Positions 10,753 through 24,242 are shown, numbered from the stretch's first letter. The stretch: DNA of 64,000 bases from Cryptomeria japonica (GCF_030272615.1 NC_081413.1:142137872-142201871), one strand, 5' to 3'. Program-made: numbers and translations. The notes: generated by a model from the sequence alone, not told the origin.

Positions 10753-13467
10753 TTACAAACATTTACCTCTATCAAAAATCTGATTCTCATCTCTTGATAC
10801 CATGATCCAAACAAAGGCACCTTCCAGTAACAATCGAGCATAATCATTATAATCAGACCTTACTATCATACTGCTGAAACAGCTAGTGTGCATGTCATTT
10901 GTCTGATTTTGAGCTTTCTAACCACACATTACTTCAACAAAAATAAGATCATGAAACAAAGAACAATAAGGGCTTTCCCACGAGCTGCCATACACTTCAC
11001 TATCCCACTCAACTCTATCATTTACAATGACATCATCATGCTGAACTTGAAAAATAAAACACTCATTTTCAACATTGCAATTCCTATCAGCACATGCCTT
11101 ACTACCATTTAAATTAATAGAATGAGGGACACTACTAACCAACTGATGCAAACAAGGAACATGAATGTTACAATTTGGGTGTGATACTTCACTATGCTGA
11201 TCACACTCTATACTCTCCTTGTTTATCAAACTCAAAACTTCCGCATTCTCAAAATCCCATTTATGGAAAAGAATGCATACCTCTGGCTGAAGCAAATCCT
11301 CAGCTAAATCTTCTTCATCCAGACTTATATCCATCTGAAACACTTCCATTTGTGGTTTTAAATGATCATCACATAACCCATGCCTCTTACCTTCATCAAG
11401 AAATAAATTCTTACAACTCATGCTATTGCTGTTCAGAATTCCATCAGTATTATGGACTGGTTTACCATTAACAACATCTGGCTGATCAATTATCTCTTCA
11501 TACAAAGGGTTAGAAACAAAATGAAGAATCCCCTCATGAACATTATGACACTGAAGTGGCTGGTCCGTATCTATATCAGCATTGAATAGAACATTAGCAA
11601 AATTGCTAAAGACACCATCTGTTCGATCATCATAATCGTCTTCATCAAGCAAAGAAGAAATTGACACTTGGCTGGAACAATCCTCAATGTTCCATGTTTC
11701 ATATTCATGAGATTTTATTCTATGACCATCATTCTGAAAATCAAGATAATCAAACTTATCTTGCCACAACTGATCTTCTTCACCAATTGAACACTCGTCA
11801 TCAGCCAAAGAATGAACATGAACATCGCTGCCATTTACTTCATCAGATAAGTTTTTAGCATGTTCACTAAAATCTTCTGTCATAAAACCATCTGTTAGGT
11901 CAGCATGTTCATTAAAGGTACAAACATTCAATTCATAGTCCTTTTCTGAAGAATCCTCTTCACTATATTGCAGAAGGTCTTCATCAATAGTTCGAAGGCT
12001 CTCCAACATTTGAACCTTCTTATCCACAACCTCAAGAGCTTTCTTAAGTTCTGCAATCTTCTGGACTTGCATTGCACTTTGTTGTTCCATATGAGATTCC
12101 GTAAACTTTTGTCCATCCATGTGTGCTATATCTTCATCGCAATCATGTGTACCATTACAATTTTTTGAATTAACATTGTGCATATCTTTCAAAAGAGAAA
12201 GATTATCAACATGATTATAAGAAATGAAGTCTGAAGTGAAATTTGAAAAAACATTTACTTCATCCTCAACACAATTGACATCATCAATGTTTAAAAGAGG
12301 ATCAGCTATTGTTCGCACCAAACAATTCTGATTTTCATCATATGGCACATTTTCACTTTCACAAACAGCAACACTTAGTAATTCCTCTGTATTTGGTATT
12401 TCAGCATCAAATACATCAGCAACATGTAAAGATTGATGGTCATCACCATCATTATTTTCATTAATATTATCCTGAAGAGATGCATGACTCACTTGGTAGT
12501 TGCCAGCCACATAATCAACATAACCGGCATATAAATCAAATGGTACATATCCCTTGTATATATCAATCTCCATATCAGCATTATCACAACATTGCACACT
12601 AATTATTCAATCATTACTGTGAGAGGCAACCGACATTAACAACAGAGGCTCTTGACTCTCATTTAAATCTGATACACAAGCATCACCCAAACCATTCGGA
12701 ACTGCAGAGCTTGATGCACTTGGACACGGAATGAATTGTTGAGTCTCACATGGTATTTCACCATCGAAGGCATTTTGATAAGGAACAACAGCAGACACGA
12801 ATCTCTTCGAGATTCCAAACTTCAAGTTATTTTCCATATCTCTAGCTGTGTTAAAGGCTTCATACAAGGTTTTGGGTTCTCTGTTTCTCAATAGGAAACC
12901 CATCTTCTCATCAAATGCACTCATATAAACATCCAAACATACTTTATCATCAAGTTTATACTTTCTGGAAATTTTGGACAAAGCTTGTGAAAATCTGATA
13001 TTAAACGTTGGTACCAATTCATCTTCTCTGATTTGTATACAGGTGAATTCTTTCAGCAAATCAGAATCACTCACCTTCTCATCGAATTGATCCATGAAAT
13101 CTGAAACCAATTCTTCCCATGAGGTAATAGAATTCTTTGGCAAAAAAGAGAACCAATCTCTTGCATCTTCTTTTAATGATTGAATAAACAATTTCATGCA
13201 TACATCTTCTTGACAAATTTCAAACTCTCCTATCAAATCTGAAAATCTTTTCAAATGTTGACATGCTAATTTTGATTTCTTCCCACTGAATATGGGCAAA
13301 TACTTTTTGATTTCTGTGGGTATGGGATTTGGGTAACCTGGAATATCTTTGAAATTTAGAGCAGCATAATGGTTCATGACGAAACTTCTCCTATTATACG
13401 GTTGTGACACATCACCAGACATGGCTCTATGTGGAAATACACAAGACTGAAAATCTTCACTGCTCAT
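10753..13467 (-). pseudogene. Gypsy-type gag fused to long acidic protein, unit 1
   Basis: One minus-strand frame of 905 codons runs from ATG at 13467 to TAA at 10753-10755, with two internal stops: TGA after SHSND near 12604 and TAG after VEVMCG near 10920. Unit 2 has Gly and Tyr at these points, so both are lesions. Residues about 1-290 are a retrotransposon gag domain: F.G....LACQHLKRF, the A.DWF.FLP block, then SWEELVSDFMDQF, as in the Retrotrans_gag family. The remainder, about 600 residues, is strongly acidic (Asp/Glu/Asn/Cys-rich) with a short coiled coil (KIAELKKALEVVDKKVQMLESL). There is no CCHC knuckle, protease D[TS]G, reverse transcriptase or integrase motif. Gag presumably packages the RNA; the role of the acidic part is unknown. 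I infer a non-autonomous element using pol supplied in trans. Confidence 0.75.
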
Positions 13468-14213
13468 TTTCTCCTACTCCCACAAATGATTATAAAATCT
13501 TGGATAGAAAACTTCAAGCACATATCCTTATACAAATCTATTCCTTAACATTGCTTGACATAAATTTCTTCCACATTTGCATGCTACGGAGGATAACATA
13601 CACTGAATATTTTAGCAACATAAATATGCAAATAGATTTTGAGATTCTCTTTTTCCCTCTAGACTAGTGGTGTTCACTAAATGGGAAAACGACATTACAC
13701 ATTCTAATTTTCAGAACAAACATCTTTGCATTTGAAACCTCTGAAAATACCTGGAGATTTGCAGCTGTAAGACTTGTAGATCTGAAGATTTACTTCACAC
13801 TTTAGCACTGTCTTTTACATCAGAGTCGCCACCTCTTGCACAGAGGATATTTTGAACAGCAGAATGCCACTCAACACTTATTCAATTCTTTGTTACTCCT
13901 TCAATCTCGCTACAATAAACACTCTTCCAAGCTTTTTAACACTGGTATGAACCACAGAGTCGCCACCCAACAAGGAATTGGGGAAAAATTCACACACAGC
14001 TGCAAGAGTTTCTTACAACTTTGAACAAATACAATTTACTGTTACTCCTTCATAAACTATGACATGATACACATATCATTATGCAGATCCAGAACAAGGA
14101 GCATTTTCTAACTCATAAATTCACTTTCACACTCCGTGCATACACAATGGACAGACTAACTGGATGAATTTTGGCAATTTCCATTCTCATTTCCCCAACA
14201 GAGTCGCCATTTT
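13468..14213 (-). mobile_element. 5' leader of gypsy-type unit 1 with Arg-type primer-binding site
   Basis: It lies between the next LTR and the gag ATG on the minus strand. Adjacent to the LTR end is TGGCGACTCTGTTGGGGAA (minus strand, 14209-14191), the kind of primer site described for Tat/Ogre-type gypsy elements and attributed to an Arg tRNA. Short words 'agagtcgccac' recur at 13823, 13958 and 14200, so the primer-site core is repeated in the leader. The leader has no convincing coding frame. Confidence 0.7.
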
Positions 14214-17033
14214 TGTTGTTCACCAAAAGTGATAACCCAAGAACACCTGCAATTGATCTATGAAGTAGCCAATTCAATCTATGAAGAACTTCAGGGCTTG
14301 GACAACATGACAAGGATATGAATCCTTCTACTCTTCAGACTCTGCAAAACCTAGGCGGGTATACCTTTGATGCTAAGAATTAAACCTACTACACACAAGA
14401 CTGCATCAATCAAAAGCAGACGGATCTCAAAAGGTTCAAAAACTAAGATATAACTGCAGATGGGCTAGATCCACACTTGCAACTCAACATTTTGAATCAT
14501 GGGATGGAGGGACACTTCCACATAACATAAAATATAAAAGATATTCTGATTTTGGATTTTTAAATGGTGTTCTGACAACCTTTCAATATTACAAGAGACC
14601 AGTGCCTTATCTAGGCCACAAAGTCATGCATAAAACTAGATGAGAAATCTTAGATGCAAGTTCTTTTCAACATTAAATTTTCATATATCAATGCCTTACA
14701 TTAATACAATCCTTTTCTCTATCACAAAACCATACTTATATGTAGATATCCAATATGCATTCAAAATCATTAATGTTGGGTTTTAGAATTTAAATCCTTC
14801 CTTAAAGAATACCCAAAAGACACCATTAAACTCTTAGAGGAATCTAAAAGAGACAACTCAAATTATCCTTGATAATATGAAATTATATGAATTTGAGTAC
14901 ATCTTGGAGACAATTTCATGGAAACTCACACATGCCTTGCATATGTGTGAACTTGCAAACTGAAACTAAACCTATAGTAAAGACAACAATGAAAACATAG
15001 ACGAACACACTGTCATTTGCATTGATAAAAGGATGCTATCATTGGAACCTGCAATTTCGGATTTCTTCGTTGGAGCAAATCTCTCAAAAACTGGAACCCC
15101 TACAACTGAGAAGAATGGGGAATAAAAAGGAGAGGGAAGAGAAACAAATCTACAACTGAAAATTGCCAAGTGTCTCCCCTCTAACTGAATTTTGTTCCCG
15201 TGGAAACTGCTTCCAAAATATCCCACATTTGTCAAAATTAACCTCATAATCAGATTCCTCACTCCGAGAGCTTTCCGAAAACATATAACACTTTATACTT
15301 TGGCAAAACATTGAGTCCTGGGCGAATTAATCCTCAACATGGACCCATCATTTAAATTTTTCGAATTTCTCTATAGTTTAAACTATATCATTTATTCATT
15401 TTAATTTTGATTTTTGCCTCCATTTGTGCTCTGATGCCTTGCCACGTGGCGGCCTCTGATTGGCTGATGGGGTCCATTGGGTGCCACCTAGGACGACACC
15501 TCATCTTTTGCCACTTGTTAGCCACGTCACCGCCACTGGGCTGCTTGCTTATATGCCACGTCATCGCCACTGGGCTACCAACTGTGCGCCAACTGTGTGC
15601 CACCTCACCGGGACCCGCTGTTGGACTGCCACCTATCACGACACGTGGACGAGTCTCGTTCACTTTCATTATTTCGCGGGGTTTAAACTACGTGCATCTT
15701 CCCTTCGCGAAATAGCGCGCACCGTTGATCCATCTCGAACCTGCTCACTCGTTAACTCAACCTTCCTCTGCAAAATTTCGCCTGTCTGCCTCGAGAAGCC
15801 TGCCCGCGTGGGGTCCATTTGGTCGCCATCTATTCAACTCCTCTGTCGCCTCGGGAAGTGTTCTCGCGCATGGGCCCGCCTTGGGCACCCATAGGCACCA
15901 TCTGTCAAAAGCCTTTATGGCTTAGACATATTACTATAGTGCATTTTTGCTTATAAACATTTAAAAATAACACTTCTCAGTGCATGTGGGATAATGCATT
16001 ATGCCTGGGACTACGATTTTGGAGCTTTTCCAAGGTCTTTCAAGGCTGCCAATGCTTTTGTTTGAAAGTTTTAAAACCTTTCAACTTACCAGTCGCCTCT
16101 CCATACACCACGCAGAGGAGAAAACTAGTTTTACACTTGTCAAATCTGCATTTGCTTAATAGTTTTCTATTTTCTTTTCAATGCCACAAAGAGGGGTTTG
16201 GCTTTTTTACACCTGCCTGTGCATTTTTAAGAGATTTAAAATGCCCACTCCTTTCATATGTGGAGGATACCATGCCCATTCTGCATTTTCTTTATAATTT
16301 TTGCAACCTTTTAACCATGTTAGAGAGGGAGGTCTTTGACAGTGCTGGTAATTGCATTTACTTGAGAGTTTTTGAAACATCTTCAACATTTCACACAAGG
16401 GAGGAGCTGCAAGTTTCACACCTGCTATATTTCATTTGTTGAAATTTTAATTGCTTTTTAACTTTGCTCATTTACATCTACGCAGAGGAAGGATACTGGT
16501 AACTTCATTCACTTAGAAATTTCTGCATTTTGTTTGAAGCTACAGGCAACCTTCTAACATGCCCACAGAGAGGTTTATGCTTGACACATTGCCTTTGCTA
16601 AAGTTTAAATTGATTTATTGCCATCTTCCAAAACCACATTGCATTCTCTATTGGTGGTTTCTTTGCTGCTCCCTTCTTCACCACGTGAGCTTGGAGATGT
16701 GGAGGTATGTGAGGGAGGAGAGCATAGCAGCTGAAGACTGTTTGGGGCATTTACCTTGCATTTTCCTGCAAATTTTCATTAACCACATGAGCATTAGCTT
16801 CCATTTGGTTGGTCTTCTACACTCCTTCTCCATCACCACATGAGAGAGGTCTTTGGCTGGCATTTGTTTTCTTCTAGCAGTCTTCTTCAACTCCTTTTAC
16901 ACAACCACTTGTATAGAATAGATTAAAATCTATCATATTAGAATTTCACTTGGAAGATTACAATTTAAAGATAATCTGATAATAGCCACTCATAAACCAG
17001 GAAGGATTCTATCACATAATTATTGAGGCATCA
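14214..17033 (-). mobile_element. Gypsy-type LTR copy 2 (most complete; right end provisional)
   Basis: The left edge TGTTGTTCACC is fixed by the adjacent primer site at 14191-14209. The right edge is a proposal. On the minus strand the purine run AAGAGAAAGGA (17044-17034) is followed by TGATGCCTCAATAA, which would be a PPT next to an LTR start and would give an LTR of about 2.8 kb. Copies 1 and 3 are both damaged before this point, so the edge cannot be confirmed by comparison within the window. The segment 16586-17033 is present only in this copy. Confidence 0.6.
15292..15648 (-). promoter_or_regulatory. LTR promoter, copy 2: TATA box plus G-box/ACGT cluster
   Basis: Same arrangement as copy 1: TATA core at 15297-15292, GCCACGTGGC at 15441-15450, CCACGTCA near 15521, a second CCACGTCA near 15557 where copy 1 has CCACATCA, and ACACGTGG at 15641-15648. 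The elements are preserved although surrounding bases differ between copies. Confidence 0.55.
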
Positions 17034-18472
17034 TCCTTTCTCTTGCAATACTCCATTTATTATCATATTCTGAAAATCTTTTAATAAACAAAGTCTCCAA
17101 TAAAATCAATCCGCGGGCATGAGCCAAGTCGGGCCCCAAAGTGGGTCCGACTAAAAAAAATTTCCTTTTCATGCAACTGACCTCTGGAATGCTTCACGGA
17201 CCTCAAAAATATCTCTGGGAATGATCGACATCATTTTCGGATCATTAATCCACATTTTACAACCTTCAGGCAATTACGCCACAATTTTCGCATTTAATCG
17301 CGAAGACGTAATTTTCAATGTGGTCAAAACACCTTTCTGGAGCTCGCCATCTGACAGGCATGTACTTTGATATACAAGGATGACATCTACCAAACGGTTT
17401 CTCAAGGCAAGTCCCGAGCGAAGAGATATTAATTTCCGAAAATGGCCAACTGGCTTTGTCGACACTGCGGACCTGATGAAGTCAATGTTCCGGCAACACA
17501 TGATGCCTTTCTCAAAAATATCAAAACGACCTCCGTAGGCCCTCAAATTTGGAACATAGGTACCTTTAAGTACATACTAAATCTTTGAATTCTCAGTTCG
17601 ATCACCCGACTGACAGGATGCAAACGATGCGCTCACCAAAACGTCTACATTAACTGATATAACACTGGAAGTGCGGATAACTGAATTTGATGGCAAAATG
17701 AGTCCTTTTGAAAACCGATCAAATGGATTGATAAAATCTTGAAATTTGAAATGTAGCTCACCATTTATACCAAAATTAGCCCGGAACAAACATTCTGACA
17801 TGATGCTCACCAAGACATTTTTACACTTGTGCAAACATCACAAACTACAAACGGATTGAGCTTTGAAAACTGAGCAAACGGATTCATAAGGACTTGAAAT
17901 TTTGCGAGCTCACCCACATTTATGCATAGAATTAAATCCACTTCGAATTGTTTCATGATGATCAACAGGGAAAAATATATAATCGCTCAAAGTAGGCTAC
18001 TCAATAAAATCTGCATTTGTGTCTAAAATGCACTTCCAGCTCACCCCTCAAAATGGGTACCTCATAAACTTATCCAAATTGAATTTTGAAAGTTTCACAT
18101 TGCTGAATAGGCCAAATGAAAGGTGTGGGACATGAATCCCGAGCCTTACCCTCTGAAAACTAATCATTCGGAAATGTCGGGCAAATTTTTGAAATGGGCC
18201 TATAAACTCGACTCAGTTTTAATTAGTCCCAACAGTGGCTCTGACTGGGGATGGTTGATTGCAAGATCAACACAAGAATCCAGATATCTATGGTTAAGCA
18301 GACCACCCAAAAGATGGGTCATTCTTCTCTCAATTCTTCTCTTCTCATTTCAAAAACAAGGCTTCCTTATTCTACCCAAACAATAGGGTACTTTATTAAA
18401 AACCACACAACTGAAGCAAAGCGACTATACAATAGATACAAACAAACTCACAATTGATTATAATTGCTCCAC
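17034..18472 (-). mobile_element. 3' untranslated region of gypsy-type unit 2
   Basis: Sequence between the provisional PPT and the stop codon of the gag-acidic frame. 17034-17546 is missing from unit 1. It includes a GC-rich inverted word (gtcgggccccaaagtgggtccgac, 17127-17150) that can form a short hairpin. No pol-like coding sequence is present. Confidence 0.5.
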
Positions 18473-21186
18473 TTACAAACATTTACCTCTGTCAAAAATC
18501 TGACTCTCATCTCTTGATACCATGATCCAAACAAAGGCACCTTCCAGTAACAATCGAGCATAATCATTATAATCAGACCTTACCATCATACTGCTGAAAC
18601 AGCTAGTGTGCATGTCAGTTGTCTGATTTTGAGCTTTGTAACCACACATTACTTCAACAAAAATAAGATCATGAAACAAAGCACAGTAAGGGCTTTCGCA
18701 CGAGCTTCCATACACTTCACTATCCCACTCAACTCTATCATTTACAATGACATCATCATGCTGAACTTGAAAAATAAAACACTCATTTTCAACATTGCAA
18801 TTCCTATCAGCACATGCCTTACTACCATTTAAACTAATAGAATGAGGGACACTACTAACCAACTGATGCAAACAAGGAACATGAATGTTACAATTTGGGT
18901 GTGATACTTCACTATGCTGATCACACTCTATACTCTCCTTGTTTATCAAACTCAAAACTTCCGCATTCTCAAAATCCCATTTATGGAAAAGAATGCATAC
19001 CTCTGGCTGAAGCAAATCCTCAGCTAAATCTTCTTCATCCAGACTTATATCCATCTGAAACACTTCCATTTGTGGTTTTAAATGATCATCACATAACCCA
19101 TGCCTCTTACCTTCATCAAGAAATAAATTCTTACAACTCATGCTATTGCTGTTCAGAATTCCATTAGTATTATGGACTGGTTTACCATTAACAACATTTG
19201 GCTGATCAATTATCTCTTCATACAAAGGGTTAGAAACAAAATGAAGAATCCCCTCATGAACATTATGACACTGAAGTGGCTGGTCTGTATCTATATCAGC
19301 ATTGAATAGAACATTAGTAAAATTGCTAAAGACACAATCTGTTCGATCATCATAATTGTCTTCATCAAACAAAGAAGAAATTGACACTTGGCTGGAACAA
19401 TCCTCAATGTTCCATGTTTCATATTCATGAGATTTTATTCTATGACCATCATTCTGAAAATCAAGATAATCAAACTTATCTTGCCACAACTGATCTTCTT
19501 CACCAATTGAACACTCGTCATCAGCCAAAGAATGAACATGAACATCGCTGCCATTTACTTCATCAGATAAGTTTTTAGCATGTTCACTAAAATCTTCTGT
19601 CATAAAACCGTCTGTTAGGTCAGCATGTTCATTAAAGGTACAAACATTCAATTCATAGTCCTTTTCTGAAGAATCCTCTTCACTATATTGCAGAAGGACT
19701 TCATCAATAGTTCGAAGGCTCTCCAACATTTGAACCTTCTTATCCACAACCTCAAGAGCTTTCTTAAGTTCTGCAATCTTCTGGACTTGCATTGCACTTT
19801 GTTGTTCCATATGAGATTCCGTAAACTTTTGTCCATCCATGTGTGCTATATCTTCATCGCAATCATGTGTACCATTACAATTTTTTGAATTAACATTGTG
19901 CATATCTTTCAAAAAAGAAAGATTATCAACATGATTATAAGAAATGAAGTCTGAAGTGAAATTTGAAAAAACATTTACTTCATCCTCAACACAATTGACA
20001 TCATCATTGTTTAAAAGAGGATCTGCTATTGTTCGCACCAAACAATTTTGATTTTCATCATATGGCACATTTTCACTTTCACAAACAGCAACACTTAGTA
20101 ATCCCTCTGTATTTGGTATTTCAGCATCAAATACATCAGCAACATGTAAAGATTGATGGTCATCACCATCATTATTTTCATTAATATTACCTAAAGAGAT
20201 GCATGACTCACTTGGTAGTGGGCAGCCACATAATCAACATAACTGGCATATAAATCAAATAGTACATATCCCTTGTATATATCAATCTCCATATCAGCAT
20301 TATCACAACATTGCACACTAATCATTCCATCATTACTGTGAGAGGCAACCGACATTAACAACAGAGGCTCTTGACTCTCATTTAAATCTGATACACAAGC
20401 ATCACCCAAACCATTCGGAACTGCAGAGCTTGATGCACTTGGACAAGGAATGAATTGCTGAGTCTCACATGGTATTTCACCATCGAAGGCATTTTGATAA
20501 GGAACAAGAGCAGACACGAATCTCTTCGAGATTCCAAACTTCAAGTTATTTTCCATATCCCTAGCTTTGTTAAAGGCTTCATACAAGGTTTTGGGTTCTC
20601 TGTTTCTCAATAGAAAACCCATCTTCTCATCAAATGCACTCATATAAACATCCAAACATACTTTATCATCAAGTTTATACTTTCTGGAAATTTTGGACAA
20701 AGCTTGTCAAAATATGATATTAAACGTTGGTACCAATTCATCTTCCCTGATTTGTATACAGGTGAATTCTTTCAGCAAGTCAGAATCACTCACCTTCTCA
20801 TCGAATTGATCCATGAAATCTGAAACCAATTCTTCCCATGAGGTAATAGAATTCTCTGGCAAAAAAGAGAACCAATCTCTTGCATCTTCTTTTAATGATT
20901 GAATAAACAATTTCATGCATACATCTTCTTGACAAATTTCAAACTCTCCTATCAAATCTGAAAATCTTTTCAAATGTTGACATGCTAATTCTGATTTCTT
21001 CCCACTGAATATGGGCAAATACTTTTTGATTTCTGTGGGTATGGGATTTGGGTAACCTGGAATATCTTTGAAATTTAGAGCAGCATAATGGTTCGTGACG
21101 AAACTTCTCCTATTATACGGTTGTGACACTTCACCAGACATGGCTCTATGTGGAAATACACAAGACTGAAAATCTTTACTGCTCAT
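18473..21186 (-). pseudogene. Gypsy-type gag fused to long acidic protein, unit 2
   Basis: Near-identical copy of the frame at 10753-13467, one base shorter. The ATG is at 21186 and the TAA at 18473-18475, giving the natural C-terminus FDRGKCL that unit 1 reaches only past a TAG. Lesions differ from unit 1: a TCA-to-TGA stop in the gag domain near 20704 (NIIF, stop, QALSK), and a CAG-to-TAG change with a one-base deletion near 20189, which throws the acidic part (20068 leftward) into another frame. Together the two copies show that the ancestral protein was one continuous polypeptide of about 904 residues: a gag domain, then an acidic extension. No pol motifs are present. Confidence 0.75.
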
Positions 21187-21932
21187 TTTCTCCTACTCCC
21201 ACAAATGATTATAAAATCTTGGATAGAAAACTTCAAGCACATATCCTTATACAAATCTATTCCTTAACATTGCTTGACATAAATTTCTTCCACATTTGCA
21301 TACTACGGAGGATAACATACACTGAATATTTTAGCAACATAAATATGCAAATAGATTTTGAGATTCTCTTTTTCCCTCTAGACTAGTGCTGTTCACTAAA
21401 TGGGAAAATGACATTACACATTCTAATTTTCAGAACAAACATCTTTGCATTTGAAACCTTTGAAAATACCTGGAGATTTGCAGCTGTAAGACTTGTAAAT
21501 CTGAAGATTTACTTCACACTTTAGCACTGTCTTTTACATCAGAGTCGCCACCTCTTGCACAAAGGATATTTTGAACAGCAGAATGCCACTCAACACTTAT
21601 TCAATTCTTTGTTACTCCTTCGATCTCGCTACAATCAACACTCTTCCAAGCTTTTTAACACTGGTATGAACCACATAGTCGCCACCCAACAAGGAATTGG
21701 GGAAAAATTCGCACACAGCTGCAAGAGCTTCTTACAACTTTGAACAAATACAATTTACTGTTACTCCTTCATAAACTATGACATGATACACATATCGTTA
21801 TACAGATCCAGAACAAGGAGCATTTTCTAACTCATAAATTCACTTTCACACTCCGTGCATACACAATGGACAGACTAACTGGATGAATTTTGGCAATTTC
21901 CATTCTCATTTCCCCAGCAGAGTCGCCATTTT
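21187..21932 (-). mobile_element. 5' leader of gypsy-type unit 2 with Arg-type primer-binding site
   Basis: Collinear with 13468-14213. The primer site is TGGCGACTCTGCTGGGGAA on the minus strand (21928-21910), one base different from unit 1. Confidence 0.7.
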
Positions 21933-23982
21933 TGTTGTTCACCAAAAGTGATAACCCAAGAACACCTGCAATTGATCTATGAAGTAGCCAATTCAATCTA
22001 TGAAGAACTTCAGGGCTTGGACAACATGACAAGGATATGAATCCTTCTACTCTTCAGGCTCTGCAAAACCTAGGCGGGTATACCTTTGATGCTTAGAATT
22101 AAACCTATTACACACAAGACTGCATCAATCAAAAGCAGATGGATCTCAAAAGGTTCAAAAACTAAGATATAACTGCAGATGGGCTAGATCCACACTTGCA
22201 ACTCAACATTTTGAATCATGAGATGGAGGGACACTTCCACATAACATAAAATATAAAAGATATTCTGATTTTGGATTTTTAAATGGTGTTCTGACAACCT
22301 TTCAATATTACAAGAGACCAGTGCCTTATCTAGGCCACAGAGTCATGCATAAAACTGGATGAGAAATCTTAGATGCAAGTTCTTTTCAACATTAAATTTT
22401 CATGTATCAATGCCTTACATTAATACAATCCTCTTCTCTGTCACAAAACCATACTTATATGTAGATATCCAATATGCATTCAAAATCATTAATGCTGGGT
22501 TTTAGGATTTAAATCCTTCCTTGACGAATACCCAAAAGACAACATTACACTCTTAGAGGAATCTAAAAGAGACAACTCAAATTATCCTTGATAATATGAA
22601 ATTATATGAATCTGAGTACATCTTGGAGACAATTTCATGGAAACTCACACATGCCTTGCATATGTGTGAACTTGTAAACTGAAACTAAACCTACAGTAAA
22701 GACAACAATGAAAACATAGATGAACACACTGTCATTTGCATTGATAAAAGGATGCGATCACTGGAACCTGCAATTTCAGATTTTTCCCTTGGAGCAAATC
22801 TCTCAAAAACTAGAACCCCTACAACTGAGAAGAATGGGGAATAAAAAGGAGAGGGAAGAGAAACAAATCTACAACTGAAAATTGCCAAGTGTCTCCCCTC
22901 TAACTGAATTTTGTTCCCGTGGAAACTACTTCCAAAATATCCCACATTTGTCAAAATTAACCTCATAATCAGATTCCTCACTCCGAGAGCTTTCCGAAAA
23001 CATGTAACACTTTATACTTTGGCAAAACATTGAGCCCTGGGCAAATTAATCCTCAACATGGACCCATCATTTAAATTTTTTGAATTTCTCTATAGTTTAA
23101 ACTATATCATTTATTCATTTTAATTTTGATTTTTGCCTCCATTTGTGCTCTGACGCCTTGCCACGTGGCGGCCTCCGATTGGCTGATGGGGTCCACTGGG
23201 TGCCACCTAGGATGACACCTCATCTTTTGCCACTTGTCAGCCACGTCACTGCCACTGGGCTGCTTGCTTATATGCCACGTCATCGCCACTGGGCTGCCAC
23301 CTGTGCACCAATTGTGTGCCACCTCACCGGGACCCACCTGTTGGACTGCCACCTATCACGACACGTGGACGACTCTCGTTCACTTTCACTATTTCGCGGG
23401 GTTTGAACTACATGCATCTTCCCTTTGTGAAATAGCACGCACCGTTGATCCATCTCGAACCTGCTCACTCGTTAACCCGACCTTCCTCTGCAAAATTTCG
23501 CTTGTCTGCCTCAGGAAGCGTGCCCGCGTGGGGTCCACTTGGTCGCCATCCAGTTAACTCCTTCATCGCCTCAGGAAGCGTGCTCACGCATGGGCCCGCC
23601 TTGGGCGCCCATAGGCACCATCTGTCAAAAGCCTTTATGGCTTAGACATATTACTATAGTGCATTTTTGCTTATAAACATTTAAAAATAACACTTCCCAG
23701 TGCATGTGGGATAATGCATTATGCCTGGGACTACGATTTTGGAGCTTTTCCAAGGTCTTTCATCGCTGCCAATGCTTTTGTTTGAAAGTTTTAAAACCTT
23801 TCAACTTACCAGTCGCCTCTCCATACACCACGCAGAGGAGAAAACTAGTTTTACACTTGTCAAATCTACATTTGCTTAATAGTTTTCTATTTTCTTTTCA
23901 ATGCCACAAAGAGGGGTTTGGCTTTTTTACACCTGCCTGTGCATTTTTAAGAGATTTAAAATGCCCACTCCTTTCATATGTG
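21933..23982 (-). mobile_element. Gypsy-type LTR copy 3, truncated at right
   Basis: This is the 5' LTR of unit 2 in minus-strand terms. It follows copies 1 and 2 up to 'cctttcatatgtg' and then switches abruptly to an inverted copy of its own left end. About 0.8 kb of LTR as defined by copy 2 is missing. Confidence 0.8.
23011..23368 (-). promoter_or_regulatory. LTR promoter, copy 3: TATA box plus G-box/ACGT cluster
   Basis: TATA core at 23016-23011, GCCACGTGGC at 23160-23169, CCACGTCA near 23241 and 23277, and ACACGTGG at 23361-23368. All match copy 2 and nearly match copy 1. Confidence 0.5.
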
Positions 23983-24242
23983 TGGATCTAGCCCATCTGC
24001 AGTTATCTCTTAGTTTTTTAACCTTTTGAGATCCATCTGCTTTTGATTGATGCAGTCTTGTGTGTAATAGGTTTAATTCTAAGCATCAAAGGTATACCCG
24101 CCTAGGTTTTGCAGAGCCTGAAGAGTAGAAGGATTCATATCCTTGTCATGTTGTCCAAGCCTTGAAGTTCTTCATAGATTGAATTGGCTACTTCATAGAT
24201 CAATTGCAGGTGTTCTTGGGTTATCACTTTTGGTGAACAAAA
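23983..24242 (+). repeat. Inverted copy of the LTR left end
   Basis: About 258 bases are the reverse complement of 21933-22192 (for example tggatctagcccatctgcag against ctgcagatgggctagatcca). With the left edge of LTR 3 it forms an inverted pair about 1.8 kb apart. It ends ...GGTGAACAAAA just before TACAC, so the array ends in the same terminal sequence on both sides. Confidence 0.8.

Noticed and set aside
11175-11858. Plus-strand frames opposite the acidic protein
   Set aside because: Shadows of the minus-strand gag-acidic frame. The coding strand is fixed by the gag domain and by frame continuity between the two copies.
17127-17150. GC-rich inverted word considered as a terminator or structured RNA gene
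   Set aside because: A single short hairpin with no neighbouring gene and no U-run. Prokaryote-type terminators do not apply here.
7392-24242. Array considered as a possible host tandem gene duplication
   Set aside because: Each unit has LTRs with TG..CA-type edges, an Arg-type primer site and a gag domain, so it is a retroelement.
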